This document shows, piece after piece, positions 22,887 to 34,496 of a DNA stretch of 64,000 bases. The notes under the pieces are model-generated. The model did no database searches and was not told the DNA's origin. It was given only the letters and a program-made list of their open reading frames with translations. Made by a program: the position numbers and the translations under genes. Every line of letters starts with the position of its first letter. Position 1 is the stretch's first letter. The DNA is from Pelobates cultripes (Eukaryota > Chordata > Amphibia > Anura > Pelobatidae), in assembly GCA_933207985.1 (NCBI GenBank), contig OW240912.1, positions 105,001,334 through 105,065,333 on the forward strand, read 5' to 3'.

Positions 22887-23870
22887 ATGTCCAAGAGTGT
22901 GAAGTTTGCAAGATCAGATAATACAGTGAAATGCCAAAGACATAGGAAGGACATAGAAAGAGAAAGTTCACAAGTAGAATATACGTTTGCAGTTAAGGAG
23001 TATTACTTGTGCCCATCAAGGAGGGCCTGTCATGGTCTAATAGCGATCTGGTGAGAGCACCAAGAGACCTATATTGAAGCATTTAAACGGTAAAAACAAG
23101 TTAAAACAATACTGAAATAAAAGTGAGAGGGTGATCTGCTATAAGGATAGAGAGTAAAAGAATTTGAATGGGCCCTGAACTCAGCTGATTTCCTCCTATG
23201 GCATCCCCTTCTGCCTGCTAAACCATTCATACAGGAATACAGGCATGCTGGTGGTGACCATGTGGGTGGTGTGGTATGCCTATAGGTGGCATGATGGGGA
23301 CCTACGGTGCTATAGGACCCTGGCTCAAAGATTAGTTGGATGTAACCTCCTTCATCTGAGAAGATGTGTGGCTCCAATGCTCCAACTTTGCACACGATAA
23401 CTACTGGGGCAATCCATCAGGCTGTTCTCACTAAGGGGTGATCATACAATCACGTAGCCATCTACAGCAGTTGGAAGGAAGGTGTGTAGTTTAGTGAGGG
23501 TATAAGATTGCTTGTCCTTGCGGTCTAGGGAGCACATGGGAGCCGCCATTACAGTGGCACATAGGCTTCCAAGAAACCTGATCTTAGCCAGACAGGACCT
23601 CCAAGAAGTGGACTGGTATGACCCATGCTGGCCCAGGGGATTCTGTGGGAGTCCAGACCTATGTGGACTGGGAGAGTGCCACCTCTCCCACCCAAAGTTG
23701 TAACAATGCCTCACTATATCCTCCAAGGCGCTCAATGGTAGGCACAGTGCACCTTTACTCCAAGGTACACTGTCTGGTGCAGGACAAAGGTACGTCTCCC
23801 TTGGTTGAGAAACTAGCTAAATGAGGAGCTCTCTAGATGCATCTGGCTCAGGCCCTGCCCCCTTTATATT
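22887..23870 (-). other. Unidentified moderately G/C-rich block, possibly a LINE 5' region on the minus strand
   Basis: Base composition differs from the very A/T-rich DNA that follows. Read on the minus strand, it starts near 23865 with ggggcagggcctgagcc, which resembles the GGGGC...GGCCTGAG starts I associate with frog L1 5' ends. No frame above about 100 codons shows a known domain. The identification is weak. Confidence 0.3.
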
Positions 23871-26190
23871 TATTTATATTTTATATTTTTAAAAATGCAT
23901 TTTAAAGTTTATTAAAAAATATTAAATAATTTGAAAAGGTATCCAAAAATACTAAATTTAGGTCCAGGTTATTTGATATTCTCTAATTCTAATTTAACTC
24001 TGATTTCATATAAAAAAATCTATTTAACTCTATGTATGAGGTTTAATAAGTTTGTGTAAACATATTTGTATTTAAATGAGCAAGTGAATTTAATAATGTC
24101 TTTGTAAGGAAAAAGAACTAGAAAAGCAGGAACTTATCGCATATGTATACTCATGTACTCTAATTTTTCTGTTTGTTGCATATACATTTTTTCTACAGAA
24201 ACCTAACATAATTTAGTGATGCTAATATGTATCTCAAAAACACAAAATTGTAAAATGCAGGGCACGTTAACATTACATGCACGTATGTTAGCTGTTTATT
24301 TCGTAGGGTTCAAATACTTTCTTATTCACATAAAACAATAGAAATTACCTATAAATATCATGATCCATGTACCATAACATGAAGTATATTCTTTTACAGT
24401 TTCGACTAAATGTCTTGAACTATTTTTCATTGGAAACCCGCCAGTGGCATCAGTGACAGTTTGAAAGTAATTTACCATGAAAGGGCATTTCAGATATACT
24501 TAAAGTGTTATACTTCCACATAGTAATTCATTGCTGTCGCCAGTGTGCTAAACTAACAAGGTACTGGCAGTTATCCAGTTAAAATTAGCTTGCGATTCTC
24601 TAGATGACTTAAGTTGCTGCCATTTTTATATATCAACGGATAAAGATCTCAAAAAAAAAAAATGTAAATTAGACTTACGTTGCATTTTTCTAAAATACGC
24701 ATTCTGTGTTTTGAGACAGTTTTACATGTAAGCCTGTTAGGATTGATTGCATGGTGTGGCATATAACTTATTCATGATAGTAGATTAGCATATTGCTCAA
24801 ATGGAAAAATGAACTATGTTGCTGGCAAAATGGTGTATATTCAAAAATAATAGGCCACAAAAAAAAACTGATGAAAAAAAATCAACAAATTTCATAAACT
24901 TGCTTAACGTTAGGCAAAGTGTCGGCAGCATTTTGACTAATTTCCTCTTGTGTCTCTAAATAAAGGACAACTGTCTTCAAACTATTACTGATCATTTTTA
25001 ATTAAACAAGGCTTTTATTTAATTATGTTTAGGGATTTTATGAGAACTTTTTTTCCCATCTGGTTGAGCAGCCATGTTGGGTCAGATTCTGCTGTCATCT
25101 GACTAATTTGTCTATAAATTGCATTTTGTATGATTAATTGGACAAAGCACGAGAAAAAAAAACACAGATGATTATAGAGATTAGATAAATTTATTTGCAA
25201 AAAATCTTAATATCATAAAATCATAACCAACAGATCTCACAATTTTCTACCCTCTAAAATGAATTACTTATTTAGCTCTGTCTGTGTCTTTCTATCATTA
25301 TTGTTTCTCCAACGGCAAAGTATTCACATTTTTCAAAATTTTAATTTTTTTCTAAAATTATGCAAGTATTAGTATAGGCATAAGAGAAACTAGTTTCATG
25401 CTCGATAAGTTTCAAGTCTGAAGAATAATTGAAAGCCATTGAAAGCTTAGATGAGGTTCTAAATACATTCTTTTCAATACATTCAAGCTCTGTATATCAG
25501 GATATCAGGGGAATAGGAATAGTTTTATTAAAAGAGATGTGAAAAGAATAACATGGCATTTATTAAAGGTTAGCTCAGGGATTGAGTATCTATTTGTTAT
25601 ATTACATAAACAGAGCCGAGTCCTATTTTTTTCACCTGGGACTGCACTGAAAATAATCTAAATCATACAGTGTCTCCTTTGTTTATCAGTATTGATTGAT
25701 CTGCAAGAAAAGTCCTATTGTTTTAAAGCATGGTAGGGTTGTACAATATGAAAAATGTGCCTCCAGAATTGTTCACAAAATTAAATAAATAGGCCACCAG
25801 CCCAAAAATCATCTGGATATTGGAATTAGATTTGTGAGTCAAAAGACACTTTTCAAAAGGTGATGATATTTTTTGGGAAAACAGAATATTCAAGGATATA
25901 AATAACATTTGGAATGTTGATCCAAAGTTGTTGGTCCAAGGATAAATCTGACTGGCATTAAGGAGTCAAGAATAATTTTTCCCCCTTTTTTTCCAATCAC
26001 TAAAAATTGTTGATTTTTCTTTTTTTTTTGCCTTCTTTCGGATTTACAACATGAAGAAATGTGCTTTAAATGTTGATCTTGATGGAGTTTAATCTTTTTT
26101 CAACCTAGACTATGTAACTAGGTTATATGTAAATCCATTATTAGAATCCTCACTGTTAGGCTGGAAATCACCACAGGGTCTGGAAACCCT
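23871..26190. other. A/T-rich intergenic DNA, no gene or repeat recognised
   Basis: About 2.3 kb, one of the least repeat-marked stretches in the window. No coding signal was seen. A conserved non-coding element could lie here, but I cannot test it. Confidence 0.45.
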
Positions 26191-26204
26191 TACGCTGCCA
26201 TGGC

Positions 26205-26928
26205 CTTACATAGTTACATACATAGTTCCATAGCTGAAAAGAGACTTGCGTCCATCAAGTTCAGCCTTCCTCAAATCTGTTTTTTTGCTGTTGATTCAAA
26301 AGAAGGCAAAAAAAAAACAGTTTGAAGCACCTCCAATTTTGCAACAAGCTAGGGAAAAAAAATACTTCTTGACCCCAGAATGGCAGTCAGATTTATCCTT
26401 GGATCTAGCAGTTATTACCCTACATTGAAAGATTATATCCTTGAATATTCTGTTTTTGCAAGTATGCATCTAGTAGCTGTTTGAACATCTGTATGGACTC
26501 TAATAAAACCACTTCTTCAGGCAGATAATTCCACCTCCTTAGTGTTCTTACAGTAAAAAAAACCTTTCCTTTGCCTTAGACGAAATCTTCTTTCTTCCAG
26601 TCTAAACGCATGACCTCGTGTCCTATGTAAAGTCCGGTTTGTAAATAGATTTCCACACCATGGTTTGTATTGGCCCCTAATATATTTGTATAATGTTATC
26701 ATATCCCCTCTCAGGCAACGTTTTTCTAAACTAAATAGGTTTAATTAGTTAACCTTTCTTCATAGCTGATATGTTCCATTCCTTTTATTAATTTTGTAGC
26801 CCGCCTCTGCACTTTTTTCTAGTGCCATAATATCCTTCTTTAGAACAGGTGCCCAAAATTGCACAGCATATTCAATATGTGGTCTTACCAGTGATTTATA
26901 AAGAGGCACAATTATATTCTCGTCTCAA
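26205..26928 (-). pseudogene. CR1/L2-group LINE, C-terminal reverse transcriptase fragment and 3' end
   Basis: Minus-strand translation from about 26928 downwards gives the conserved end of CR1/L2-type ORF2 proteins. It includes [17 protein letters not shown] text near 26860-26900, [13 protein letters not shown] text near 26790-26820, and YEERLTNL. The stretch 26517-26702 is still open and reads LRGDMITLYKYIRGQ, RTRGHAFRLEERRFR and FYCKNTKEVEL. After that, stops and frameshifts break the frame. The 3' end carries the tacatagttacatacatag motif near 26211-26228. The element is 5'-truncated and dead. Confidence 0.8.
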
Positions 26929-27331
26929 GAATGAATGCCCTCAATGAAGATATTACTGATTTCCCTCATTTCTCCAGCCGCTGGAAATACTCAATGAAGT
27001 CACACCACACAGATGCAGTATCAATAAGTGTTCAAAATTTTAATGCGCAGTACATCGTAAATACAAAACACAGTTTGTCTAGGGGTATATACATCAAAGG
27101 CAATATCAACCAATCATGGAAGTCTTTTAACATCAAAAGTGAAAGCATCATCTCCATATAGAGTTATACTCTAATACTGACAGTCTGGGTCATGGCATTA
27201 CGCAGACATGCAGTTAGGTACTTTTCCACTAACAGCACAAATAACAGTTTAGTAACAACTTGAAAACACTTAGACATTACAAAAGTTAAAACCGGCATAC
27301 AGTCTGCATCTGCAAGGAAGTGGCCAAGGCA
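26929..27331. other. Intergenic, no feature recognised
   Basis: No gene; it ends at the TA target site of the Tc1 element. Confidence 0.45.
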
Positions 27332-27333
27332 TA

Positions 27334-28891
27334 CATCCTGTTCCAAATTATTATGCAAATTCTATTTAAGTGTCACAAAGATGAAATATTTTGTTTTTAA
27401 GTTTAACTCATGGATGGCATTGTGCCTCAGGGCTCTTTTGATCACTGAAAACAATCTCAGACACCTGTGATAATTAGATTGCCAGGTGAGCCCAATTTAA
27501 GGAAAAACTACTAAAGGAGGGTGTTCCACATTATTAAGCAGAGCACCATTTTCATGCAATATGGGGAAGAAAAAGGTGCTGCAGAAAAAAGTGAAATAGT
27601 TCAATGCCTTGGATGAGGTATGAAAAAATTAGATATTTCACGAAAACTTAAGCGTGATCATCGCACTATTAAGAGATTTGTGGCTGATTCAGAGCACAGA
27701 CAGGTTTGTGCAGATAAAGGCACATTGGGGAAGATTTCTGCCAGATCCATGCATCGGATCAAGAGAGCAGCTGCTAAAACACCATTACATAGCAGCAACA
27801 GATATTTGAAGCTGCTGGTACCTCTGGAGTCCCACTGACATCAAGGTGTAGAGTCCTCCAGAGTCTTGCAACTGTGCATAAACCTTCTATTCGGCCACCA
27901 CTAATCAATGCTCACAAGCAGAAATGGCTGCATTGGGCAGAAAAATACACGAAGACTAATTTTCAAACAGTCCTGTTCACTGATGAGTGCCATGCAACCC
28001 TGGATGGTCCAGATGGATGGAGTAGTGTATGGTTGGTGGACAACAAGGCTGCGACGTCAGCAAGGCAGTGGTGGAGTCATGTTTTGGGCTGGAATCATGG
28101 GAAGAGAGCTGATCGGCTCCTTTAGGGTCCCCGAAGGTGTAAAGATGACCTCTGCAAAGTATGTGGAGTTTCTGACTGACCACTTTCTTCCTTGGTATAG
28201 AAGGAAGAACTATGCTTTCCGTAATAAAATCACCTTCATGCATGACAATGCACCATCTCATGCTGCAAAGAATACCTCTGCATCAGTGGCTGTTATGGGA
28301 ATAAAAGGAGAGAAAGTCATGGTGTGGCCTCCATCCTCCCCTGACCTCAATTCTATTGAGAACCTTTGGAGCATCCTCAAGCAAAATATGTATGAGGGTG
28401 GGAAGCAGTTTACATCCAAACAGCGGCTCTGGGAGGCTATTCTGACATCTTGCAAACAAATTCAAGCAGAAACTGTCCAAAAAGTCACAAGTTCAATGGA
28501 TGCAAGACTTGTGAAGATGCTGTCAAATAAGGGGTCCTATGTTAAAATGTAACGGGACCTGTTAACATGTTTAAAAAGTTAAAATGTTGTTATAAGTTTG
28601 ATTGAAATAGCTTTTGATTTCGGTAAATATTCTGCAAACACAACAAATGACAATTTTCAGTTCTTTACAACCTATAAAGTGTTTTGAAACTTACTGTGTG
28701 TAATAATTTGGAACAGTGCATTGTGAGTTTATGTTTTAAAAAAATACTGTTATCATTAAGAGGTTTGTTCAATAAAATTTGAATTGTACTCTTAATAGTT
28801 GATAACATGAGAATTATGCTGACTGTTATTTACATCAATTATTTAGGTAAATGAGAAAAATATCATTTGCATAATAATTTGGAACAGGGTG
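27334..28891 (+). mobile_element. Tc1-like DNA transposon, 1558 bp, full length but inactive
   Basis: It is flanked by TA at 27332-27333 and 28892-28893. The terminal repeats read CATCCTGTTCCAAATTATTA on the left and, in reverse complement, CACCCTGTTCCAAATTATTA on the right. Inner copies of the same motif (gttccacattattaagca at 27523, and taataatttggaacag near 28701-28716) give an IR/DR arrangement as in Tc1/Sleeping-Beauty-type elements. Length is typical of Tc1. The transposase inside is frameshifted. Confidence 0.9.
27560..28552 (+). pseudogene. Tc1-family transposase, frameshifted
   Basis: A Tc1 transposase binds the terminal repeats and cuts and pastes the element into TA sites using a DDE active site. 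The DNA-binding helix-turn-helix part is visible in one frame (27620-27838, KKLDISRKLKRDHRTIKRF). The first catalytic Asp region, VLFTDE, lies in a second frame (27874-28125). The second Asp (MHDNAPSH) and the Glu (SPDLNSIENLW) are back in the first frame, within 27908-28552, spaced as in DD34E proteins. A stop is present after VPLESH at 27838. At least two frameshifts and a stop mean no functional protein. The C-terminal 200 or so codons are well preserved, so decay is moderate. Confidence 0.85.
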
Positions 28892-28893
28892 TA

Positions 28894-29308
28894 GTTCAAA
28901 CTGAGTATCAAATGTCTCCAACCACAAAAACAACATTTCATATGTTTAACAAAATGCAAGTTTAACTCTTTTAAAGAATATGGATCTTGTATTATAATCA
29001 GGCCTATTGACCATTTGACCCTTACACTGACATTATATACTATCTCATTGAGCAGGTGAAGCTCATCATTTCAAGTAAACATGTTAAACCTGATAATGGT
29101 TCAGTTTAACTGATAACTCTTTGAGCCATGAATAAGTATTATATTATCAAGATTAGCAACATATTAAATTGTATTAGAAACTTTAAGGTAGACCATACCT
29201 CCTGTCCAGCACCACCATTACCATCATGTCTATCAGGTTGTGTGCCTTACACTAATGTAACACTAACTCCTTGATTTTTCTTACTTCTTGTTCCTATAAT
29301 AAATTACT
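28894..29308. other. Intergenic, no feature recognised
   Basis: A/T-rich with no gene or repeat boundary seen. Confidence 0.45.
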
Positions 29309-29313
29309 TACCC

Positions 29314-29742
29314 TGTAACGGAGCTCCAGTACTCCGACCGAGTACCTCTGCCAAGTCCGCTTCCTCGTAGCTATCAAGGACCCTGGAGCACTTAAGACTC
29401 AGTCACCGAGACTTGACTGTGATCACTGAGGGCCTTTTCCACCCTGGACCAAACACCAGATGACACTTTGTGAAGGTTAAAACAGCAACTAACTTCAATA
29501 CACATAGCACACATATTTTAAGCTTCCAACAGCTTAATTTACATACAATAGGGTGCATAGAGACTATAGTATAAGGAAGGGTGGGGCCAGACAAAAACAA
29601 GGGCTGATGGGAGATTGAGAAGGGACGGGGCAGCTAGTTTAAACTGGTCTGGCAGTGTTACTGGGAGAACGTCCTGCTGGGGAAACAGTAGGACAAGAAA
29701 CAAGGGGAGGGGGAGAGGCACAGACAAGCAATACATTCAACA
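29314..29742 (-). mobile_element. Putative solo LTR, retrovirus-like
   Basis: It starts TGTAACGGAGCTCC and ends ATTCAACA on the plus strand, so on the minus strand it runs TGTTGAATG...GGAGCTCCGTTACA. Flanks taccc (29309-29313) and tacca (29743-29747) match at 4 of 5. The G/C-rich end with gtactccgaccgagtacc resembles part of the LTR-like region near 47745. No internal genes are attached. Boundaries are tentative. Confidence 0.4.
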
Positions 29743-29749
29743 TACCATT

Positions 29750-30255
29750 TACCGATAATGGGCACAGTGTGACCAAAACACAAAAGGAATATGGGGATAC
29801 ACAGATCCTGGGTGTGAAGGTTTCCCTAGGCAGAGCATAACTCCTTATGATTCCTATATGATGACTTATTGCCAGCACATGACATCTGATCAGAGTTATA
29901 TCTGCCACTCCATTCCTTTTTTCCTCTATCTGTAAGTAATCACAGCAACAACGTATGCACTGAACTTGCTGTAATTAAGAGCATGAGGCTTGCCTGGAGA
30001 AGGGTAAGCAGTCCAGTTGCTTTTGGTTCTCTAAAAAACTTAAGCACCATTTATGGTTTCTGGAGGGACCTAAGACACCAAATGTGCCCAAATATAGACT
30101 GCAGTGTAAATAAAGTGGATATTATTTTTTCCACCAACTATTTTTCACAGCAGCAAGGCACCATAACAGCAATATTGCGTACACCCTTTCCATTTCCAGT
30201 GGCATTTAACGAACTGTCACATGAAAGGGGCTGCTGCAATCACCAGCTGTCAGTC
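29750..30255. other. Intergenic, no feature recognised
   Basis: No coding or repeat structure that I can support; it leads into the 62-bp minisatellite. Confidence 0.4.
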
Positions 30256-30258
30256 ATG

Positions 30259-30603
30259 CAAGCTTGTAACTAACCATCTTGTTTACAGAGGAAGCAGAGT
30301 CTACTAGTAACTGCCTTTCACAGTAACCTTCACGTTCCATCATAAGACAGAGGGTACCGTTTGTCAGCTGACATGTTCACAATGAAATCTAGCATTCCAT
30401 TACTTATCCATTCTGAGCAGTGGGTCACTGACCAATATATGACAAAGGTAGCAGCCTCCTCTATTAACAGACGATACACAGCAGCAGGCTATTAACCAGT
30501 GTATGACAGAGGCAACAGCATCCACCATTAACTGTCATTCACAGCAGCAGGTCACTAACTATCCTGTGATAGAGGCATCTGTTTTGCCAGCTGCCATATT
30601 TCA
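30259..30603. repeat. Degenerate minisatellite, about 62-bp unit, about 5 copies
   Basis: Units start near 30259, 30321, 30416, 30480 and 30542. Each contains agcagcagg or similar, then taac or cac, then tatgacagagg, and ends near attcac. The copies at 30416, 30480 and 30542 are the clearest. Confidence 0.6.
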
Positions 30604-31412
30604 CGGCACAGTTGATCTGAGTAAGTAACATTTAGATGAATAACTCAGTGATACCTAAAGTTATACCTGAATTGATTTAGGAAGAATGACAGAGCCTATC
30701 ATTGTATGCGAACAGGAGTTATAACTGTTGAAATACAATTTCTGCACTTGCTTACTATAAAATGACTTGAGATACTTTGGAAGTTGTGACACTTTGATAT
30801 AATGAATATCACAATTAAATTATAGTTGTACTTGATCATGGTGAGAATTAAAAGTGCAGTACATGTTTGAATGCAAAGGGCACATATGGAAACAGAGACG
30901 CCACAGAAAAAACCCTCTAGACTGTGGGTATTGTGGTAGGCGGGTATTGCAGGGGTTGTGACAGCTGAACCATCTGTTGTGAGACCAGGTTGCAGGTACT
31001 TTGCACACGTATCTGGCAGCTCACAGAGGGTAAAGCTACTCCCAGAGTTCTGTAAGCCTCATAAGAAAAAGGTATGTTTCAGTGCAGTTATCTGTGCCCC
31101 AGCTTCATCCCAATTCCAGGGGAGCTTCAAAAAGGAAAGGACTGTCTTACAGAGCCCAACACAGTACAAGGCATTTCTCAGACACCTAAGAAAACCGATG
31201 ATATCCTGTCATGGAACGATGACGGAAGTAAATTGAATTGGGCTCACACAATGTTTATTTTTGATAATAAATATTTGTCTGTGAATATATGTGTTAGTGT
31301 GTTAGTGACAGTTTGTTCACCCATCTATCATTATTATCATTAGAAACAAAATGCATTATTAGGATTCATTCAAAAGGTCACTTATAATTTTAACTTTTCG
31401 ACTTAAGGATGC
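30604..31412. other. Intergenic, no feature recognised
   Basis: Short open frames (for example 30958-31236) have no recognisable similarity. Confidence 0.4.
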
Positions 31413-31860
31413 TTAAAGGACCACTAAAGTCACACAGACCACTCAATGGTAATGAAGTTGTCTGGGTGCAGTGACCCCATAGTTTTAAAACTGCAATGTA
31501 AAACATTGCCATTTTGTAAAAAAATGCAATGTTACTATTGTAGGGTTAACACACATAGAGGCACTTTGTAATAGAGGTGCTTTGGCGTCGAGAACTGTCT
31601 CATATTCGATTCTCAGTTATATGTTGCTAATAAATCAGCATTTGATTGGTGCAATGCGGCAACTTACCATACTTGCATTCTGTCTTCCCAATGCTTCACT
31701 TATGGGAGGCAGGGTTGGCGGAGATTATCATTCATTGATGATCTCAGCCAAGGATGTGGTGTGGCCAGAGAGAGCAGCATGGAGAGGAAGAAAAGGTAAG
31801 TAAATCTAACTTTTCTTAGGTAGGGCAACACCTAACCATCTCCAGGACACTATAGTATTA
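31413..31860. mobile_element. T2/Kolobok-like MITE, diverged
   Basis: The left end TTAAAGGACCACTAAAGTC and the right end CCAGGACACTATAGTATTAG are a degraded inverted pair of the TTAAAGG...CACTATAG family. The interior contains gtctgggtgcagtgaccc. Confidence 0.55.
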
Positions 31861-31903
31861 GAAATATTCCTCCTCACCTTGCGGTATTTGCACCCATCGG
31901 CCG

Positions 31904-32370
31904 TGTATCTATATAACTGACTCTTGCAACATGTTGATGGACGCCGGCTGCTGCCGATCCATGCCAAATCATACCCCCACGTCCGCCAACGTTAATGACG
32001 ACATTGGCGTGCGTGTGACGTCACATGGTAGATTTTCAGCTAATCAGAACTGTAAAGCACTTATTTAAACTCAAATTTACTTTTCCTCATTTCCCTGTCA
32101 TGGTTTTCCTAGTGGTTGTCCGAGAGTGTGTTCCTGAGCGTTTATTCCTGGTTTTTGACTTTGGCTTTATTTGACTTCCCTGTATTCTTGTATGCCTGAC
32201 TTCTGGCTTTCTCTTATCGTTGTGTCCCATTCTGTGCCCCCGACCTCGGTAAGTATCCTGACTCTTCTATGGAACGTTAAGTCCGGCCATTCTAAGGCCC
32301 AGTAAGACGTTACCTTTTAGTTCTAGGTGTGATATAATTCTACGTGCTGGATCAATCAGTAATCCTGACA
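31904..32370 (+). mobile_element. Solo or fragmentary chromovirus-type LTR
   Basis: It follows the same order as the LTRs at 37624 and 42537: a TATA-like tttaaac stretch near 32064, a pyrimidine-rich ttcctcatttccctg run, gtccggccattctaagg near 32281 (compare gcccggccactctaagg), and an end in CCTGACA at 32370. The left boundary is uncertain and no target duplication was identified. Confidence 0.55.
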
Positions 32371-33085
32371 AAATGCATGTTTGTATTACTAACACTATTG
32401 GGTTCCTTTAAAACTAGTGTGCTAGTGAGAATGAGACTAACATAATTGGCCATTTCAATAGATAAAAAATATTTCTAAATATTGCTTTAAGTACTAATGA
32501 CAAGAATCAGTGATAAGCATGTGGCTATTGAGTGGCATTGCTCTAAGGGCTCAACAGGGCACCTTAAAGCCCATGGACTTAATTGCACTTGGTTACAATT
32601 AATGGATACATTACACGATAAGAATGAATAGGATGGGGAATACTGTATATTTCATGTGACTGACAATCCTAAAGCAACAGTAACCGAAGATATTTTGGAA
32701 AATGCAGAGATAATTTTGGGTAACTATAGAAACTAGTGAGAACTGAGCTGTTATATACACTTCGTGGACAATAAGAAAAAATAAAGATAGCATGCTGGCA
32801 GGAGCAAGAACTAAAATAACAACCAATGGTAATGTAATAGTTATGGAGGATATGATGTGAAAGGTTTACATTAATGGGTCAACCTGAAACATGCCTATTA
32901 AAAAAATGTTTTGTAAACAACTAGTTAGAGAACTAACATTCAAGAAAACAATACTATGTGCACACAGATTTCAAATATAGTATCAGATCTAGTGGATATG
33001 GTCCAGCGATAAGAAACCAGAGTGATTTAATTCTGATATTTTTACCAAGATTCTAAGCTGAGGAAACTAAACTTGGCCTAGGGCA
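32371..33085. other. Intergenic, no feature recognised
   Basis: A/T-rich with no gene or repeat boundary seen. Confidence 0.45.
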
Positions 33086-33165
33086 GTGGTGGCCAAAAGG
33101 TAGATCTCCGTCAGTTGCCTTACTACAACTCCCATTAGGCTTTGCCAGCCTTTTGGTTATTGTTA
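33086..33165. mobile_element. hAT-like MITE, left-half fragment
   Basis: CAGTGGTGGCCAAAAGG followed by tacaactcccattaggctttgccagcc matches the left half and centre of the other hAT MITEs. The right half is missing. Confidence 0.55.
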
Positions 33166-33180
33166 TCCTAGATTCTGTAG

Positions 33181-33751
33181 TTATTGCTACTCAATTCTGG
33201 ACTCATTTTCATATTTGTCACAATCATTTAGCGACAAGTGAAAATGGCTGTTGCTATCATTAGTGATTACCATCAGTTACTATGCTGCAAATCGTAATGT
33301 TTAATGACTGGAAATTAGCATCTGCTGAAAATTTTAATGTTTCTCATTATGATCAAAATGAGTTGCTAAGTGCAAACTAACAGATGATAAAACTTACCTG
33401 ACTAAAATATCACTTGTAACTGTCCGCATATTACTTTAAATCCTTTTTCAGCACTGATTGCAACAGGTGGAACCTTTCTGCCTTCCTCTTGTTTCCCTGG
33501 GGAATGTTTAATCATCAGACCCCCGTCCTTCCACTAGTTTTGGAGGCAAAATGCTCTCTGTGACTCAGCAGTCAGATGCAAAACAAGCCAGCAGCACTTC
33601 ATGGGAAGGCGATTGTTATTGAGGTCTTTCTAAAGTTTAAAGTTGCACCCCTTGGCAAGTGGAGCGAGGAACGCAGTGAAAGTGCATTGTTTATAATAGT
33701 ATATATGTTCTCAGGCATAAATTGTGTCCATGCTGTTAGTTAAAAGATGTG
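33181..33751. other. Intergenic, no feature recognised
   Basis: No gene seen. Confidence 0.4.
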
Positions 33752-33759
33752 TTGTAGAT

Positions 33760-33895
33760 CAGGGGTGGGCAATCTGCGGCCCTCCAGATGTTTTGGACTA
33801 CATCTCCCATAATGCTCTTATGGCCATAATGCTAGCAAAGCATCAAGGGAGATGAAGTCCAAAACATCTGGAGGGACGCAAATTGCCCAACCCTG
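33760..33895. mobile_element. hAT-like MITE, 136 bp, with 8-bp target duplication
   Basis: It runs from CAGGGGTGGGCAATCTGC to AATTGCCCAACCCTG. The interior is nearly palindromic: ccctccagatgttttggact on the left is mirrored on the right. Flanks ttgtagat (33752-33759) and ctgtagat (33896-33903) match at 7 of 8. Confidence 0.85.
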
Positions 33896-34496
33896 CTGTA
33901 GATAATCCAAATGTTTGTATGTTGGTATTGCAAATGGGGTATGTCCAGTCTTTTTTAGTAGCCACTTAGTCACAAACACTGGCCAAAGTTAGTGTTAATA
34001 TTTGTTTGTGTGTGAAAAATGAAAAAAACAAATTTGAACGCCAATTTTGACCAGTGTTTGTGACTAAGTGGCTTCTAAAAAAGACTGGACTTGCCCCATT
34101 TGCAATACCTTAGGTTGTCTACTATTGCACATGGTATGCCATCATGGGGGTAATTTTCATTCCTGGGCTACCATATAGTCTCAAAGGCAACGTAACAAAT
34201 CTAGTGAATTTCAATGTGAAAAAACTGAACCGCAAGCCTTATATTTGACTCTGTAACTTTTGAAAACACTATGAAACCTGTACATGAGGGCATGGGCATC
34301 TGCAGGGAGAAGGGCAAATCCTCTGGATTTTTTAGGTTGTTCTGCTATTTTTCATGTGACATTGAAAAGACAGTGCAATACCTGTGTATGGAGAGAGACA
34401 GGGATAAGAAGCTACATCTTATCCCTGCTTCTCTAGCCTGACTGAATCCGCAGGGGAGCAGCACATGCAGCCAGCAACTGCAGAGACAGCCTACAT

